Source: Blastobasis lacticolella (taxonomy: Eukaryota > Arthropoda > Insecta > Lepidoptera > Blastobasidae). From it: a stretch of 64,000 bases of DNA. The notes below the pieces were generated by a model that searched no databases, had not been told where the DNA came from, and was given only the letters and a program-made list of their open reading frames with translations. The translations under genes were made by a program, and so were the position numbers. The stretch spans positions 4,341,001-4,405,000 of the forward strand of contig LR990055.1 in NCBI GenBank assembly GCA_905147135.1, read 5' to 3'. How positions within the stretch are numbered: the stretch's first letter is position 1; the number at the start of each line of letters is the position of its first letter. Below are positions 22,519-33,479 of this stretch, piece after piece.

Positions 22519-23250
22519 CTTTTTTCGTTTAGTTTCTATTCGTTTGGAACTTTTGACAAACCGGGGTGTGAACGATAGGCAAAAATAATCGATGCATTTC
22601 ACCTTCAATGAATCTCAATAAAATGAATAAGAGAAAATATTTTACTTGTATCACCAACGAGTGAAGATATTATTTTATGGTTACTATTTTGTTGGCCATA
22701 AAATTATAAATACAAACGATGCGGCACTCATTTCACAGGGTGGTTCAAATTGAAAATTGAATTTTAATCAAAATAACATAAAAAGTTTCCACTTTCCAGC
22801 ATACACTTTGCCAGATTACGCAGCGTCTTGCTTTTTGATGTGGCTATAATAGCTATTCAGCGGATGTAAAATACTTTACGAGCAAGCATTTGATATTTCG
22901 ACGTCAATTACACCCTATAGCTACTAGAGAGCCACTCTTATGCATACAAAGTCTAAAACAAACGCCTATTGCAAATTAATAGCACAATAAGACGACTGCA
23001 CTGTCTATAAAACTCTCTTTGTTGCCAGCCGACTGCAGGCAGAGGCACGAATCAACACGGCCCAAGACAAACATGAAGTAACGACTCACACATGACGGAT
23101 GGACCAGATGTGCGGAGGCATACTGATTATTATTTACACTTTTGTACTGTGCATGTGCCAATTTCACAGTTGCCAACGATGTGTCGTGGTACCGGGCGGG
23201 ATTGGAATGATTTTCGTCTTGGTTGTGATCGAGTTTTATGTGTGATTCGT
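22519..23250. other. Unassigned AT-rich sequence
   Basis: CACAGGGTGGTTCAAATTG at 22735 resembles an end of the CAGGGTGTT element family but no partner end was found. No gene is supported. Confidence 0.4.
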
Positions 23251-23255
23251 ATGTA

Positions 23256-23356
23256 CAGTCGAGTTCATTAATATGTGAGCAGTACCAAGGCTTCCATGTA
23301 CATGTACATTTATATTTGAAGCCTTGGCAATGCTCACATATTAATGAACTCGACTG
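23256..23356. mobile_element. 101-bp Tc1/mariner-like MITE
   Basis: TA at 23254-23255 and 23357-23358 flanks CAGTCGAGTTCATTAATATG...CATATTAATGAACTCGACTG. Including TA the arms are 41 bp with only two mismatches, around a 23-bp loop. The TA duplication and CAGT-type ends fit Tc1/mariner. No coding capacity. Only one copy lies in the window. Confidence 0.85.
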
Positions 23357-23380
23357 TACTAGTTAGAAGAGGTTAAAAGA

Positions 23381-23499
23381 TTTAGGGCGGCTTGCACCAA
23401 ATTTTTAAACGTATGATGCTTAAACAAAAAACTTCAAACAAAAAAACGTTAAACTTCATTCTTAAACGTGTTTCAGAATTTGGTGCAAGCGGGGCTTAA
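23381..23499. mobile_element. ~119-bp MITE, GGCTTGCACCAAATT ends
   Basis: Left end TTTAGGGCGGCTTGCACCAA and right end TTGGTGCAAGCGGGGCTTAA are imperfect reverse complements. The complementarity runs inward through AAATT..AAACG on the left. It sits 22 bp after the previous MITE. The TTAA at the right border may be part of a target site. Confidence 0.7.
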
Positions 23500-23691
23500 T
23501 ATGTATTTCCATCATACACATTTCTACCTACAACACAAAATATCGTGCAAACAGCCCACTTGATGGTAAGCGGTCATTTTAGTACAATTATTCGAATAAG
23601 TTCTCTTTTTTTTACCTACACTACATCGAATACAGACCATGTAGTTTCTCGTATTTCGATACCTATACTCAACGACTTAGCGCGGGATAGT

Positions 23692-23792
23692 AAAAGCCGT
23701 ATCTAAATCCGTTGCGTTTAGGAGGAATTAGTGGTTGTACCTACAGACAGACAGACGCCAAAATAGACTTTATATCATACTACGTAAAGAAG
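23692..23792 (+). repeat. Dispersed repeat family E, diverged copy
   Basis: AAAAGCCGTATCTAAATCCG, then 'ttgcgtttagga' and 'cagacagacagacgcc...gactttatatcatactacg' parallels the better copy at 36181-36365 (AAACCGCATCAAAATCCGTT...CAGACAGACAGG...GCGACTTTATAC). Confidence 0.55.
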
Positions 23793-23807
23793 AAAGATTT
23801 AGGTACA

Positions 23808-23930
23808 CCAGTATTCAGAAACGTTACTAAGAGATCTCATAGTGCGCGCAAACGCGAAAGGTTCTACTGGCCGTATTGAACGCAGTGAATTTACCAAAGA
23901 GCCGCTGTGAGATGCTCATGTAACTATACT
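23808..23930 (+). repeat. Dispersed repeat, ATTCAGAAACGTTACT type
   Basis: ATTCAGAAACGTTACTAAGA, then 'gatctcatagtgcgcgcaaacgcg', matches 45391-45440 (ATTCAGAAACGTTACTGTGA, 'ggtctcaacatgtgcgcgaacgca'). Ends are undefined and it is non-coding. Confidence 0.6.
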
Positions 23931-24299
23931 TAGACAAGTTTTGTTTGTGAACACTGGTGTTACATAGATTCGGCTTCATTTTTTAAAAGGTACTATAACT
24001 AGTAGATAGGTATAGCGCGACCTGTGCTGTGATCAATTCGTTTCAGGCGTGCAAGTGAATTGTTTGCTTCAAACTCAAACAAGACTGGCAATTATGACAG
24101 GAGACTCGCACGTGGGTGACCTCACCGCGAGTCAGCTGTTTGTCTTTTGTTTAGCGTTTTTGTGCAACATCGAATGTCATCGAATGACGGCGAATGCGGA
24201 GGATGTTTACGAGTATTTAATTAAGATTTAAATTACAGAATGACTCTAATTGAGGCTTATTTGGGATGATTAGTTTTTTAAATATATATTTAGGAACAG

Positions 24300-24684
24300 T
24301 CATGATCCAATCTGGTCAGGTTCTCCTGTTGTGGAGTGGCGGAGGTTAGATGGCAGTCGCTCCACTGTAATTACCTGACTTTTATTTATTTAACAGTTTA
24401 TTGTTTACAAGATAAAACATACATGTTATGTTGCAAAAGATTAAGACAACAGGCACTGCTTATCTCTAGAAAGAAATATCTTTCAGCAGGCATATCAGAG
24501 AGAGATGTTATAATAGACGCCGACAAACGTGCACAATAGAAACAAATATATATATAGATAATATACCTACATTTATATTATTATAAACTACATACAAACT
24601 GATCTGCCAAATCCTGGATCATGGTTAAGGCGGATCCCGGCCCCTCGCGAGCTAGAGAATAACCGGGATATTGACGCTAAGATG
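24300..24684 (+). mobile_element. SINE-A copy split by a later insertion
   Basis: The 5' part (CATGATCCAATCTGGTCAGG to TTACCTGA at 24378) and 3' part (TGATCTGCCAAATCCTGGAT to ACGCTAAGATG) form one SINE body interrupted by 24379-24602. The tRNA-like head is missing. Confidence 0.85.
24379..24602 (-). repeat. ATTTA-tailed retroelement nested in SINE-A
   Basis: TTTATTTATTTAACAGTTTA, then 'caacaggcactgcttatctctagaaagaaatatctttc', matches the family at 18846-18966 and 36605-36730. CTGA at 24375-24378 is repeated at 24599-24602, consistent with a short target-site duplication. The insertion therefore postdates the SINE. Confidence 0.8.
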
Positions 24685-24689
24685 AACTA

Positions 24690-25770
24690 AGAAAAAAATT
24701 ACATGATGACTCAAGACCAATGGCTTAAATGCAAGGGTTGGTCTGATTTCCAAATGTTACATAATTAGGAACAGCCTAGAAACCGGCGAATAAGAAACCA
24801 TTCCTTTGTTTTAATAAAGGTCTTGCATTGGCTATATCCCGAGGGATGCCTAATTCCGCCTCAACTGTAATGACCGATATAGCATACTTGTACCACAATT
24901 TACAATTTCAATTCAATTCGAAGGACCGCCTTTTTTAGGACTTCCCGCCTGCAGTTAAAACAAGCGGTTATTACTTAGATAGGAATCTAAGATCTTAGAT
25001 GTTAATTAGTACCTATTATTTTGAATATGTATATGAATACGGACTCTTCAGGACTTGGCTATCACGATGATTTATCCAACATTATTCTCGTTATTCATAA
25101 AAAGAGTATTGGGGTAACCAAACCTGATTGGTTAGCATTCATACGGAGGGTTTGTACTGGAACCCCAATTATGTAAGCCGTGTGTCACCTCGGCGATACT
25201 CGTATTTTATTTAAATAATTACAAAGGCACTTACGACAACTTTTACAGGTATCCAGTTTATCAATTTTCTTTTTCTGGTGCCCATTTTTTGCAAGTCACT
25301 TTGACACTGACATGATATACCCACGTACGAGTAAGTAATTTACGTCCTACGATACTTATTTGGGTGAATCTTAAGAGGCTCAATTATGTATGTGATTAGG
25401 CTGTCCGGAGGACTCGTAACATTAAAATTAAAAATGTATTTTCTTTTTGTACTAATATAATGTATGATAGAACTGGGGCACAATAGTTATTGTGTCTAAT
25501 TTTTGTACAAATATTGAAGAAAAAAATTCGCAAATGTCTAAAAATTTACACGCGTCCGCTCCACATTGTTTACCAAACTACTTACTAAATACTAATTATG
25601 AACGAAAATGAAATAAATAATGTAATTACTTCTAATGCTTAGCAGATTAGTTGTTGATTTATAAAAAAATATACATTATCATTGTTTTACTGAGAATTAG
25701 AATAAAAAGTTTATCCGCGACGAATCGGTGATTCCATTGGCGTGGTACAAAACTTATACATATATGTTAT
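24690..25770. other. Unassigned AT-rich sequence
   Basis: No gene and no delimited repeat. A phrase at 24800-24870 ('aaaggtcttgcattggctatatcccgaggg') looks SINE-like but has no second copy here. Confidence 0.45.
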
Positions 25771-25774
25771 GGAC

Positions 25775-25980
25775 CAACTGAATAATAGGGCGCTTGGCAG
25801 ACAGGTTGGGGATCGCAGTGTTATAAATATAACAAAGGAAAACGCTGCTGCCCATTTTCCAGCCTACGGAGACTCTAGACCATTTGCCTCGCAAACATTA
25901 GTCGTCTTGTACGATATCTACGAGTGAAAGGGGTTGGTGCTATTTTACTCTGCCGGACATCACAGCCAATATGGATGTTT
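25775..25980 (-). repeat. LINE 3' end family D, truncated copy
   Basis: The plus strand reads GCTTGGCAGACAGGTTGGGG, 'tgctgcccattttccagcctacggagactc', 'ggggttggtgctattttactctgccggacatcac', the reverse complement of 13938-14212. It lacks the distal GATGAT end. The next copy in the same orientation begins about 80 bp away. Confidence 0.85.
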
Positions 25981-26059
25981 ATTTGTAGAAATGATAAGAG
26001 GCTGTTGATTTTTTTTTCTGTGGTCTCCACCAAGGTGTGTCCAACCGACTAGCAATCTC

Positions 26060-26340
26060 AAGTTCATCCACTGTAACAATCCACTGCAGGACTTAGGGCC
26101 TCTCCCACGAAAGGGGAGGTTACTGCCATAATCTCCACGCTTGGCAGGCGGGTTGGAGATTGCAGTTTTTAAATATAACCATGGAAAAACCTGCTGCCCA
26201 TTTTTCAGACTACGGAGACTCTTGATCTTTTGCCTCGAAAACATTAGTCGCGTTGTACGACACCCATGAACGTAAGGGGTTGGTGCTATTCTACTCTGCC
26301 GGTCACCACACTGCCGGATACCTTTAAACTCTTGTAGTAA
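26060..26340 (-). repeat. LINE 3' end family D, longer copy
   Basis: Carries CCACTGCAGGACTTAGGGCC, TCTCCCACGAAAGGGGAGG and 'cataatctccacgcttggcaggcgggttggagat', through to 'ctctgccggtcaccac'. The minus-strand frame is open across most of the copy and includes AISNPPAKRGDYG, as at 13938. The tight similarity to 47588-47855 suggests a fairly young family. Confidence 0.88.
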
Positions 26341-26349
26341 CATCTGAAT

Positions 26350-27435
26350 ACCAACACAATCATTGCTTAGTTTGTGGCCGACGTTGTGAAAAGCTTCTAC
26401 ACTGTCCTATTAAAGAAAATTGCATAAAAAATTGATACTGTTTTCGAGCTTACTGTTATCAGACAGGACCTCCAATGGCGCGACATAAAACATTTACTAC
26501 CTTTAAATTACTTATCTACTTACCTAAATATCAAATTGACGGCTGTTATGCGTACCACCTACAATGTTAATTGCATTTAAAGACCAACAGGTAGGTTTTA
26601 CTCATTCTTTTGTAACCTATTTATATAGATAAGATAGGGAAGTCAGCTCTAAAATAGAGCTTTATAAGCACGCAATTTCGGTAAATTCAAGGTTCCTAGC
26701 CTCCTTGTCCGTAATTACGGGAAGGAAATTCCGTAACGAAAAGACAAGGTGTTGGGTATCGCGGCGTCGCATCATCAGCTGCTGGACGCGTGCGCGGGCG
26801 CATCAGGTGCACGAAATTCGTAAGCAAAGGTGTTCCTACGATATAAATTCAAGTATAAAAACGCATGAAGACGAAGAATTTGACCGCCACCGAACTAATT
26901 GCAGGAAACACATGGCGATACCTACCTACCTATGTTATTAATTATGCAATTCAAATAGGTCAGCCGGCCGCGGCTGAAACGCGTGTTTCTAATGTCAGAT
27001 GGTTTTATACGGGAGTAACCGTTAAAACTAAGAAATTTAAAGTTAGTTTAAGGGTAGTAAGAGTTTTTAGTTTGTTAATTTTAAATTGAAAACTAGTCCT
27101 ATTGTTTATTATTAAAATACTTAATAAAAAACTATGCGTAAAGTTTATACTTTGATTTCTATGTTTTGCAGTAGGTAGGAATCTTAAGGACATACTACGT
27201 TTAGATTGCTTCGGTTTTGAATTAGGTAATAGATAAGAACATTAAAACAGTTTTCAGAAAAAATACACCCAGGCAGCCTTATCTATTCAGAAGTCAAGAC
27301 TGCAATATTATAAATTATAAAACATTCCTCCACTTGCGTGCACCTCATCCCGAAAAGAAATTGAACGAAACCACCATTTGCCATAACTGACGCGTATTAT
27401 TTCGGTTTTTTATTAATTCCACCGCGTATTTTCTC
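26350..27435. other. Unassigned sequence
   Basis: A short GC-rich patch with GCGGCGTCGCATCATCAGCT at 26760-26800. Otherwise AT-rich. No exon signals are convincing. Confidence 0.45.
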
Positions 27436-27439
27436 CCAG

Positions 27440-27720
27440 CTGTCCTGGCTGGCCGGCAATAAAGCCACGTGCGCGCGAAAAAAAGAATAAAAAAGATCGC
27501 TGAGGGGGACAAGATGGCGTCAGTGCACTTGACATTTCCAATTAATTTGCGCGGGACATCTGTGCCAGCCGCGTTAGCAGCTGAGCGATCGGCTATTTCG
27601 GCATAATGCGGATTACGACGCGTGCCTGTAATTGAGGGGCCTGGGCCAAGCCGGGGGCGATAGAGCAGGCCATCGGACCACCCGGGCCCAAGGAGACTAT
27701 TGTGGTAACATTTTTAGGTT
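27440..27720. promoter_or_regulatory. GC-rich block with homeodomain-type AATTAATT
   Basis: Contains GGCCGGCAATAAAGCCACGT, 'acatttccaattaatttgcgcgggac', 'gctgagcgatcggc' and GGGCCTGGGCCAAGCCGGGG. The mix of GC-rich sequence and AATTAATT is typical of insect cis-regulatory modules. There is no open frame or splice signal. Regulatory role is inferred. Confidence 0.3.
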
Positions 27721-28230
27721 ATAATTGGAAGGGTTGATTAACTTTTTGCGGCCAATTTTGTGTGGTGTTCTGCGTCAGCTGATTGTCAGCACCATTTTGG
27801 CGATATTGGGTCACATACATTTGTTCATATTTTTTGAAATAAATATGTTTTTGATCTATTTTACGAACACTATTTCCTTCGTTACCGTATAATAAAAATT
27901 ACAGAGATGCGCTTAGTTATTCGAAGTGTATGTTAAGTACTCAATTTAAATGCTCTCGATTAAGTGTTTTTTTTTTCGTAAAATAAAATTTTATTATTCG
28001 CTCCTTTCTTGAATTCTATTAAAATGCATACCTAATATTTATTCTGTCAGTTACAGATGTAACGTTGTGAGGAACACATTGCGCTCTGGAACCAATTTTG
28101 GGCAAACGTTGCCACGATCATAATTGGAATGCCGTGTGCGAAATATAAAAGGGGATGTGGCATGTGACTCAGACCTCTTATATTATTCTGTGCCTGCGGA
28201 CATGTAATGGTTATGCCGCTTCTATATTGA

Positions 28231-28466
28231 GACGAGTAGGGGTTCAGTTGGTTAACATTGGTCTGCCACGCAGAGACCCCGGGTTTGATTTCCGGCCAAG
28301 CAACAATGAAAATTATGAATTTTAATTTCTGTTAGGTCTATAATAAGTATGCATTTAAAAAGAAGTAAGTTTAGTAAGAAGTTTATCAGCTATCCACATA
28401 ACACAAGCTTTGCTTACTTTGAGGCTAGATGACGCTGTGTGTCCAAGCATATTTATTATTTTATTA
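28231..28466 (+). mobile_element. SINE-B copy
   Basis: The tRNA-like head (GGTTCAGTTGGTTAACATTG, CCACGCAGAGACCCCGGGTT) is followed by AATTATGAATTTTAATTTCT, 'ataagtatgcatttaaaaag', 'cacaagctttgcttactttgaggctagatgacgctgtgtg' and a TATTTATTATTTTATT tail. Related copies: 30163-30399, 39681-39932, 46378-46608 (inverted) and a relic near 48930-49130. Confidence 0.88.
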
Positions 28467-28469
28467 GGG

Positions 28470-29370
28470 GTTTTCGTAAATGTACTTTAATAAAACAAAG
28501 TAAAATGTTACGCTTAAATTACAAGTTTGACGTTATCACCAATGTACTGTTTCCGTTAATATTGATCCTTTACATTCGTATCTACTTGTATTGGTTATAA
28601 TTTTATGTCATCAAAGGTCTATATTTATTCTTGATTTTATGAGTTATTATGATTGTTTACTTCTTTACTTTGTTGACGCAACGACCCATAATAATGATTG
28701 TTTGATAGAGAATATTTATATATGGTACTTATGAAATGCTTATAAAAAAATTACCAACAAAATTTCTTCCAAGTACCAAATAAACAAAATAAAGTAATTT
28801 TACCCACCTTGCCCTTGCTCGTTAAATAAACGTTTACTTACGTGTCGCCATGATGCGTAGGTAGCTACTCCGTCACAGAATAAGCGAATAAAATGGCCGT
28901 GTTTTTACCCTTGAATTACCTATTTAAGAATACATTTACTCTGCATCTGCGAGACATGATCGATGAATGAAATTCCTTTAAAATTTGAATGAGACCAGCT
29001 GATGTGTTGACAAATATGCCTCTTAATATGCGTAAAAAAGTTGAGGTACTGCCTTTCATACATCTTGGCATCGTTTTCGAACCGGAATAGTATCGGACCT
29101 ACCTACATTGTAGAATTTTGCACCTTTTTGTATTTTTATCTTCTTTCATGCAAATCAACTACCTATGTAGTTACCGCTTTCTAGGAGATGGACAGTCTTA
29201 TCGTTTGTCACTGACAATACATTACAAAACTCTTTATTTGCACACTAAAGGACACATATGCAGATATAAAATATATGGTAAGCAGTGACTACCTACCTAG
29301 TTTTACTGAAAGATAGTAATAACTAATTGAAAGATGTTTTTGGAGTTTCTTTATTGTCATAGTATTATTT
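28470..29370. other. Unassigned AT-rich sequence
   Basis: Nothing recognisable. ATGGTAAGCAGTGACTACC at 29276 is a short piece of a dispersed motif. Confidence 0.5.
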
Positions 29371-29374
29371 ATAC

Positions 29375-29490
29375 ATACAAGTATTCCGGAAGATATGATC
29401 TAAATGATAGTGAAAACCGCATCAAAATCAGATACGTGGTTTAGGATTTAGCCGACAAACTGACAGACGCGGAAAGCGACTAAGTTTATA
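29375..29490 (+). repeat. Dispersed repeat family E
   Basis: GTGAAAACCGCATCAAAATC, then 'agatacgtggtttagga', 'ctgacagacgcggaaagcgac', parallels 36181-36365. 5'-truncated and non-coding. Confidence 0.7.
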
Positions 29491-30160
29491 TTTAAGGATA
29501 AGGATGAAAAAATGTTAGCAATTAAAAAATTATGAGGCACAAGACTACAGGTGCTTATTTATTTATTTCTCTTTCAGAACAACACTCTAGTGATATCAAA
29601 ATGAGCTTTCGAGGCAGGACACACCAACAATTAAAATAACTTCACCACCGGCTACAAAACACATGTCAAACCTCCGAAGAAATGTGGTGCCGACAAATCG
29701 TTTGGAAACGATTTCGAAAAATTAGAGCCTCACAAAAGGGGGTCATTACGAGTGTTGCCAGCGGTCGACGGCTCATTTGCGGGAATTCCAGTGGTAATGA
29801 TATGCTGTTAATTGGCAACACAAACTTTGGAACAAGGCGCGCGTTCATGTGCTTGCGTAAGTGCGAGACGGGAGCTCTACTTTTGGAACTTGGGTCTGGT
29901 TCTGAGGCGCGTGACGAGACATATGGTCTCGAGTACTGGGCGCAAGTTATTCAGGTGCGAAGTTTAAGGTTAGTATTTTAGGATATGTGGATTTAAAGGA
30001 TTTGGGTCGACTTGTCAAGGGAAAATATGGTCAACATAGAATACGTGTACCTAGGTAAAGAAAAATACAGTTTCATACCGTTATTTATTGCTTTCTTTAC
30101 CATAACAAATACTAGTTACTATTATTATTTAACATCATCATCGTCTATCAGGTACTATAA
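29491..30160. other. Unassigned sequence with a mid-GC patch
   Basis: 29690-29980 has a 99-codon open frame with unremarkable sequence and no known family. I treat it as chance. Confidence 0.4.
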
Positions 30161-30162
30161 TC

Positions 30163-30399
30163 GACGAGCTGAGTGGTTCAGTTGGTCTGCCACGCAGATG
30201 TTCCGGGTTCGATTCCCGGCCTGGCAGAAATTGATATGATGAATTTTAATTTCTGTTACGGGTCTGGGTGTGTATAATGTGAGGTAGAGTAATAAGTATG
30301 CATTAAAAAAAAAAACAGTTTTATGGCACCCATAACACAAGCTTTGCTTACTTTGGAGCTAGATGGCGCTGTGCGAATTGTCCAAGCATATTTATTTAA
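30163..30399 (+). mobile_element. SINE-B copy with intact Pol III boxes
   Basis: The head carries an A-box-like TGGTTCAGTTGG (30174-30185) and a perfect B-box-type GGTTCGATTCC (30206-30216), followed by CGGCCTGGCAG, TGAATTTTAATTTCTGTTAC and the conserved CACAAGCTTTGCTTACTTTG...GATGGCGCTGTG core. The tRNA-like promoter marks it as a tRNA-derived SINE. It is not a functional tRNA gene because no full acceptor and anticodon structure remains. Confidence 0.9.
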
Positions 30400-30985
30400 G
30401 CACATTTATCATTAAATATGAGATTGAATCCATGTAACTTTATTTTCAAAAATGGATACCTACATAGGCACTTTCATACCCCACAGTTAGAATAATAATA
30501 ATATGCTCAACAAATTGGCTTAACTTTATTTGAAACTCTGCTATTTTTGTTACAATATAGACACACAAAACCAAAGCAGAAGTCCGTATACTTTTTCCTA
30601 ACAACAACCGCCGAATGCCGGATACAATACAATTTGATATTCAAACAATGGCCGCCTACTCGGAGGAAATCATCAATTAGCTTCCGAATTTCCGGCGTGA
30701 AATGAATCCAGTCCATTTGTCGAAGTAGGCTAAAAGCTATTAGGATATTGGCAGCAATTAAATTTAAACTCTATTCGGACGGAATTAGATTCAAATCTGT
30801 GTTGGGTTCCTTGTTTTATGGGATGCGTTGTTATAAAGAGCCTTTCTTAATACAATGATTTCTTTTATTCGTTTTTTATAATGGCGAGTGGTTCAAAACA
30901 GGCACGTAGGCAGACCCAAAGTAAGATGGTCAGTGTATTTGTTTGGAATACCATTTCTCTACTTACCTACGCCATAGATTTATTA
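30400..30985. other. Unassigned AT-rich sequence
   Basis: No repeat or exon was recognised. Confidence 0.5.
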
Positions 30986-30989
30986 AGTT

Positions 30990-31085
30990 TTTTTGCCATG
31001 GGAGGCACACGGACGGCCTGTCCACCTGATGGAAAGCGGCCAGGACATCTGCAACCTAAGGGGAACGAATGCGATGATGGCCTTA
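30990..31085 (-). repeat. CR1/jockey-type LINE 3' fragment
   Basis: TGCCATGGGAGGCACACGGA, then 'cggcctgtccacctgatggaaagcggccagg', is the reverse complement of the tail 'gcttaccatcaggtggaccaactgttcgtgtgcctccc' seen at 58200-58245. Degenerate. Confidence 0.6.
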
Positions 31086-31100
31086 GTTAGTTTTAATTTG

Positions 31101-31306
31101 TACTAGCCCCTTAAACTCGGACGTGTATTCTGGGGATTTGTCAATTATGATATTCATGCACTTATTATACACATAACATAAACCTTCCGGAAGAAAATTT
31201 AAAAAGTCTTGATTTTAGTGAAAATCTACCGCATCAAAATACCTTGCGCTATTAAGGAGGAGTTGGCGAATATGGACAGACGCTAAAAGCGACATTATTT
31301 TATAGG
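31101..31306 (+). repeat. Dispersed repeat family E, diverged
   Basis: Begins TACTAGCCCCTTAAACTCGG, has CCTTCCGGAAGAAAATTTAA and 'accgcatcaaaataccttgcg', and ends 'ggacagacgctaaaagcgac', in the same order as 36181-36365. Confidence 0.65.
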
Positions 31307-31681
31307 TGTGTATTTTTCTATGTAAGTATAGACCATACACTTGACAAATTTTAATTTGTATGGATGGTTGTTGCTTTACCTGTTATCAACAACTACCGCT
31401 TTGTTTTCATTGAAAAAACATCCGGTCTCCCTCTACAATCCGAACTCCGAAAATTTTGCATGGAATTTCCTTGATTCCATGAGATAACATTATTCTTTCT
31501 TTCTTGTACTATATAACAATTTTAAGACTGTACCTACGCTTCTATCTATCGTCTACCATAGGCATTGTTCTTTGTAAAGACAGAGACTGAACTATAATGG
31601 TCATAACAGAAAAGTGTGAATATTAGTATCTATAATGCGAGCACCAGGTAGCTTGGTGCGAGTTTGAACAATCACACTTAT

Positions 31682-31760
31682 TAAAGGCAGACGGCGGCGG
31701 CGCCTGCGCCTGCGATGCACAGGGTTGCGCATTTATCGATACACGTGGGTTTGTAAGCAT
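31682..31760. promoter_or_regulatory. Promoter-like cluster: GC island, DRE and E-box
   Basis: GCAGACGGCGGCGGCGCCTG is followed by the DRE octamer TATCGATA (31734-31741) and an overlapping CACGTG (31742-31747). DRE and E-box are known insect promoter elements. Their tight grouping beside a GC island is suggestive, but no transcript start or exon is identified. Confidence 0.3.
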
Positions 31761-31829
31761 TATTTTGTCGATAATGGCAAATCTTTAGCCACGGTGAGAT
31801 GTGAGAGAGATGGTACTACATGGTGGATG

Positions 31830-32480
31830 GCATTAAACTTAGGCGACTCATGAAATTTGAAAGTTGGATACCAAATCGGTGTCATAAAGTTAACAGTGAT
31901 TTAAGCGAGTTTAGTTTTAACTTAAGGTTGGTGTTACGCGTCCCTTGCCTAAAGTTTAGTGCAATCGGGCATTAATTAGTACCATATCTACTCGGTTTTT
32001 TAATAAAATCCTCTTTTACCTTATTCACGTCTTACTTTACTTTAGGTAGATATCTATGTTTTTAATTTTCGTATTTTATGAGCACTAGGTCAGACATTTA
32101 CCTATCTACCTAATAGTTGCATTATCAAATTTCAATTAATCAAACATGTTCTCCTTAAAAGGAAGGTTATTTCATTCTTATCTAAAGTAGTGATTTTTAC
32201 GATTACCTACTACTTGTTATACTACTAAGCTTACCTATAGGTATAAAAGGTGTTTTCTCGAGAAAAATAAGTAATATACTCTGTCAAAACTAACGTGATA
32301 TGCTAAAAAAACATCCCCTTACGCATAAAATAATAAAATTCATAATCGTCTTACATCGTTAATCGTACTTACGAAATCTGACAAAAACCGTGTTGTTTTT
32401 TTTTTGAGATAAACAGTTCGATTTGACGAAGATCATAGTTTTTGCGGCATCCTAATCCCATTGTTGCGTTGGGTAGTTTA
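31830..32480. other. Unassigned AT-rich sequence
   Basis: No gene or repeat was recognised. 'Ttggtgttacgcgtcccttgcctaaagtttagtgcaatcggg' at 31927-31969 faintly resembles the TTGCACCAAA-ended MITE. Confidence 0.4.
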
Positions 32481-32489
32481 AAAGCTATT

Positions 32490-32575
32490 ATTTGCGCGGC
32501 GTATTTGCTTAGGCGCAGTGACAGCCCTGCACGCATTCCGTCAGTCTCGCGCGTGCTACTAGGCCTTTACGATCT
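32490..32575 (+). promoter_or_regulatory. GC patch with TCAGTC initiator
   Basis: TTTGCGCGGCGTATTTGC and CGTCAGTCTCGCGCGTGCTA hold a TCAGTC (32541-32546) in an arthropod initiator context, like the ones at 7327-7322 and 21900-21905. Downstream DNA returns to AT-rich with no evident exon. Confidence 0.25.
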
Positions 32576-33224
32576 TGGCACTTCGTGAAATAACGAATTT
32601 ATGAATTCGTCGTGAATAAAATAAATTCCACGACTCGACTCGAGGACGTTGGATCATTCATTGGTTTTGGTTTGTCTGTCTATATGATATTTTATTGTCG
32701 GCTTTTCCTCGTAGTTTTCACCTGCGTAAAAAGTGCTTGGGCTTTAATAGCGTTCTTTCCTATTAGTGAAAGGTACTTCGGTTTACCAAGGTCTCCTCTG
32801 AATCTAACGAAATCTAACTCTGAAAAGAGACATTGGTACATGTCGGCACTGGGGTTCTATTTATGTTAATAATAAAAAAAAAGATACGAACCATTGACGA
32901 ATCTAAGCTCCAACATTTCTAAAACTTTCATAGGTTGTAGACTGAATCGACATTACTCTTGGCTTCAATTTAAGAATTAGACAAAAAGGAATAGGATTTT
33001 TCTTCGCTCACGTTCAATTGTTGGCCTCATCTTTGCCCCAACCCCCCAAGATCAAAAGCTAAGAACAACCACGATTATGTGGTAAATAGTGACATGGGCT
33101 ACCTACCTAATTTCGCAGTCGTATTTACTTACACGGATGGGACAAAGACGACACTCTACCAAGCTGAACTACCTGACGTGGACTATTTAGTGCCAACAAC
33201 TGTGAGTAATAATTTAAAACACTT

Positions 33225-33420
33225 AGAATTATCAAGGACCAATCGGTCGGAGCGCGGTAGGCGGCAGAGCGCCTAGCGTTGCGCCGGCGCACGGCGGGCG
33301 GCGCGTTTGTCGATTCTCTATCGATTTGTGACTTCGCACGAGACCGCAGTGTATTTATATCGAGCGTTATATGCCGTATGGCGGTCTGGGTGCAGCGATA
33401 GCTCTTTAATATTCGATAAT
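33225..33420. promoter_or_regulatory. GC island flanked by a TATAAATA-type box
   Basis: GGAGCGCGGTAGGCGGCAGA and GCGCCGGCGCACGGCGGGCG form the densest GC run in this half of the window. Beside it the minus strand has ATATAAATACACTGCGGTC (around 33363-33345) and, on the other side of the island, GATTGGTCC (CCAAT-type). A minus-strand promoter is possible. No exon was recognised. Confidence 0.3.
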
Positions 33421-33479
33421 GTACCGTATGATGCTTCGCGGATATACTAACTTGGGACGGATCGACCAATTTGTGATTT

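Noticed and set aside
30163..30240. Possible functional tRNA gene
   Set aside because: A and B boxes are present, but the cloverleaf is incomplete and the same head begins several dispersed copies with a common non-tRNA body, so it is a SINE.
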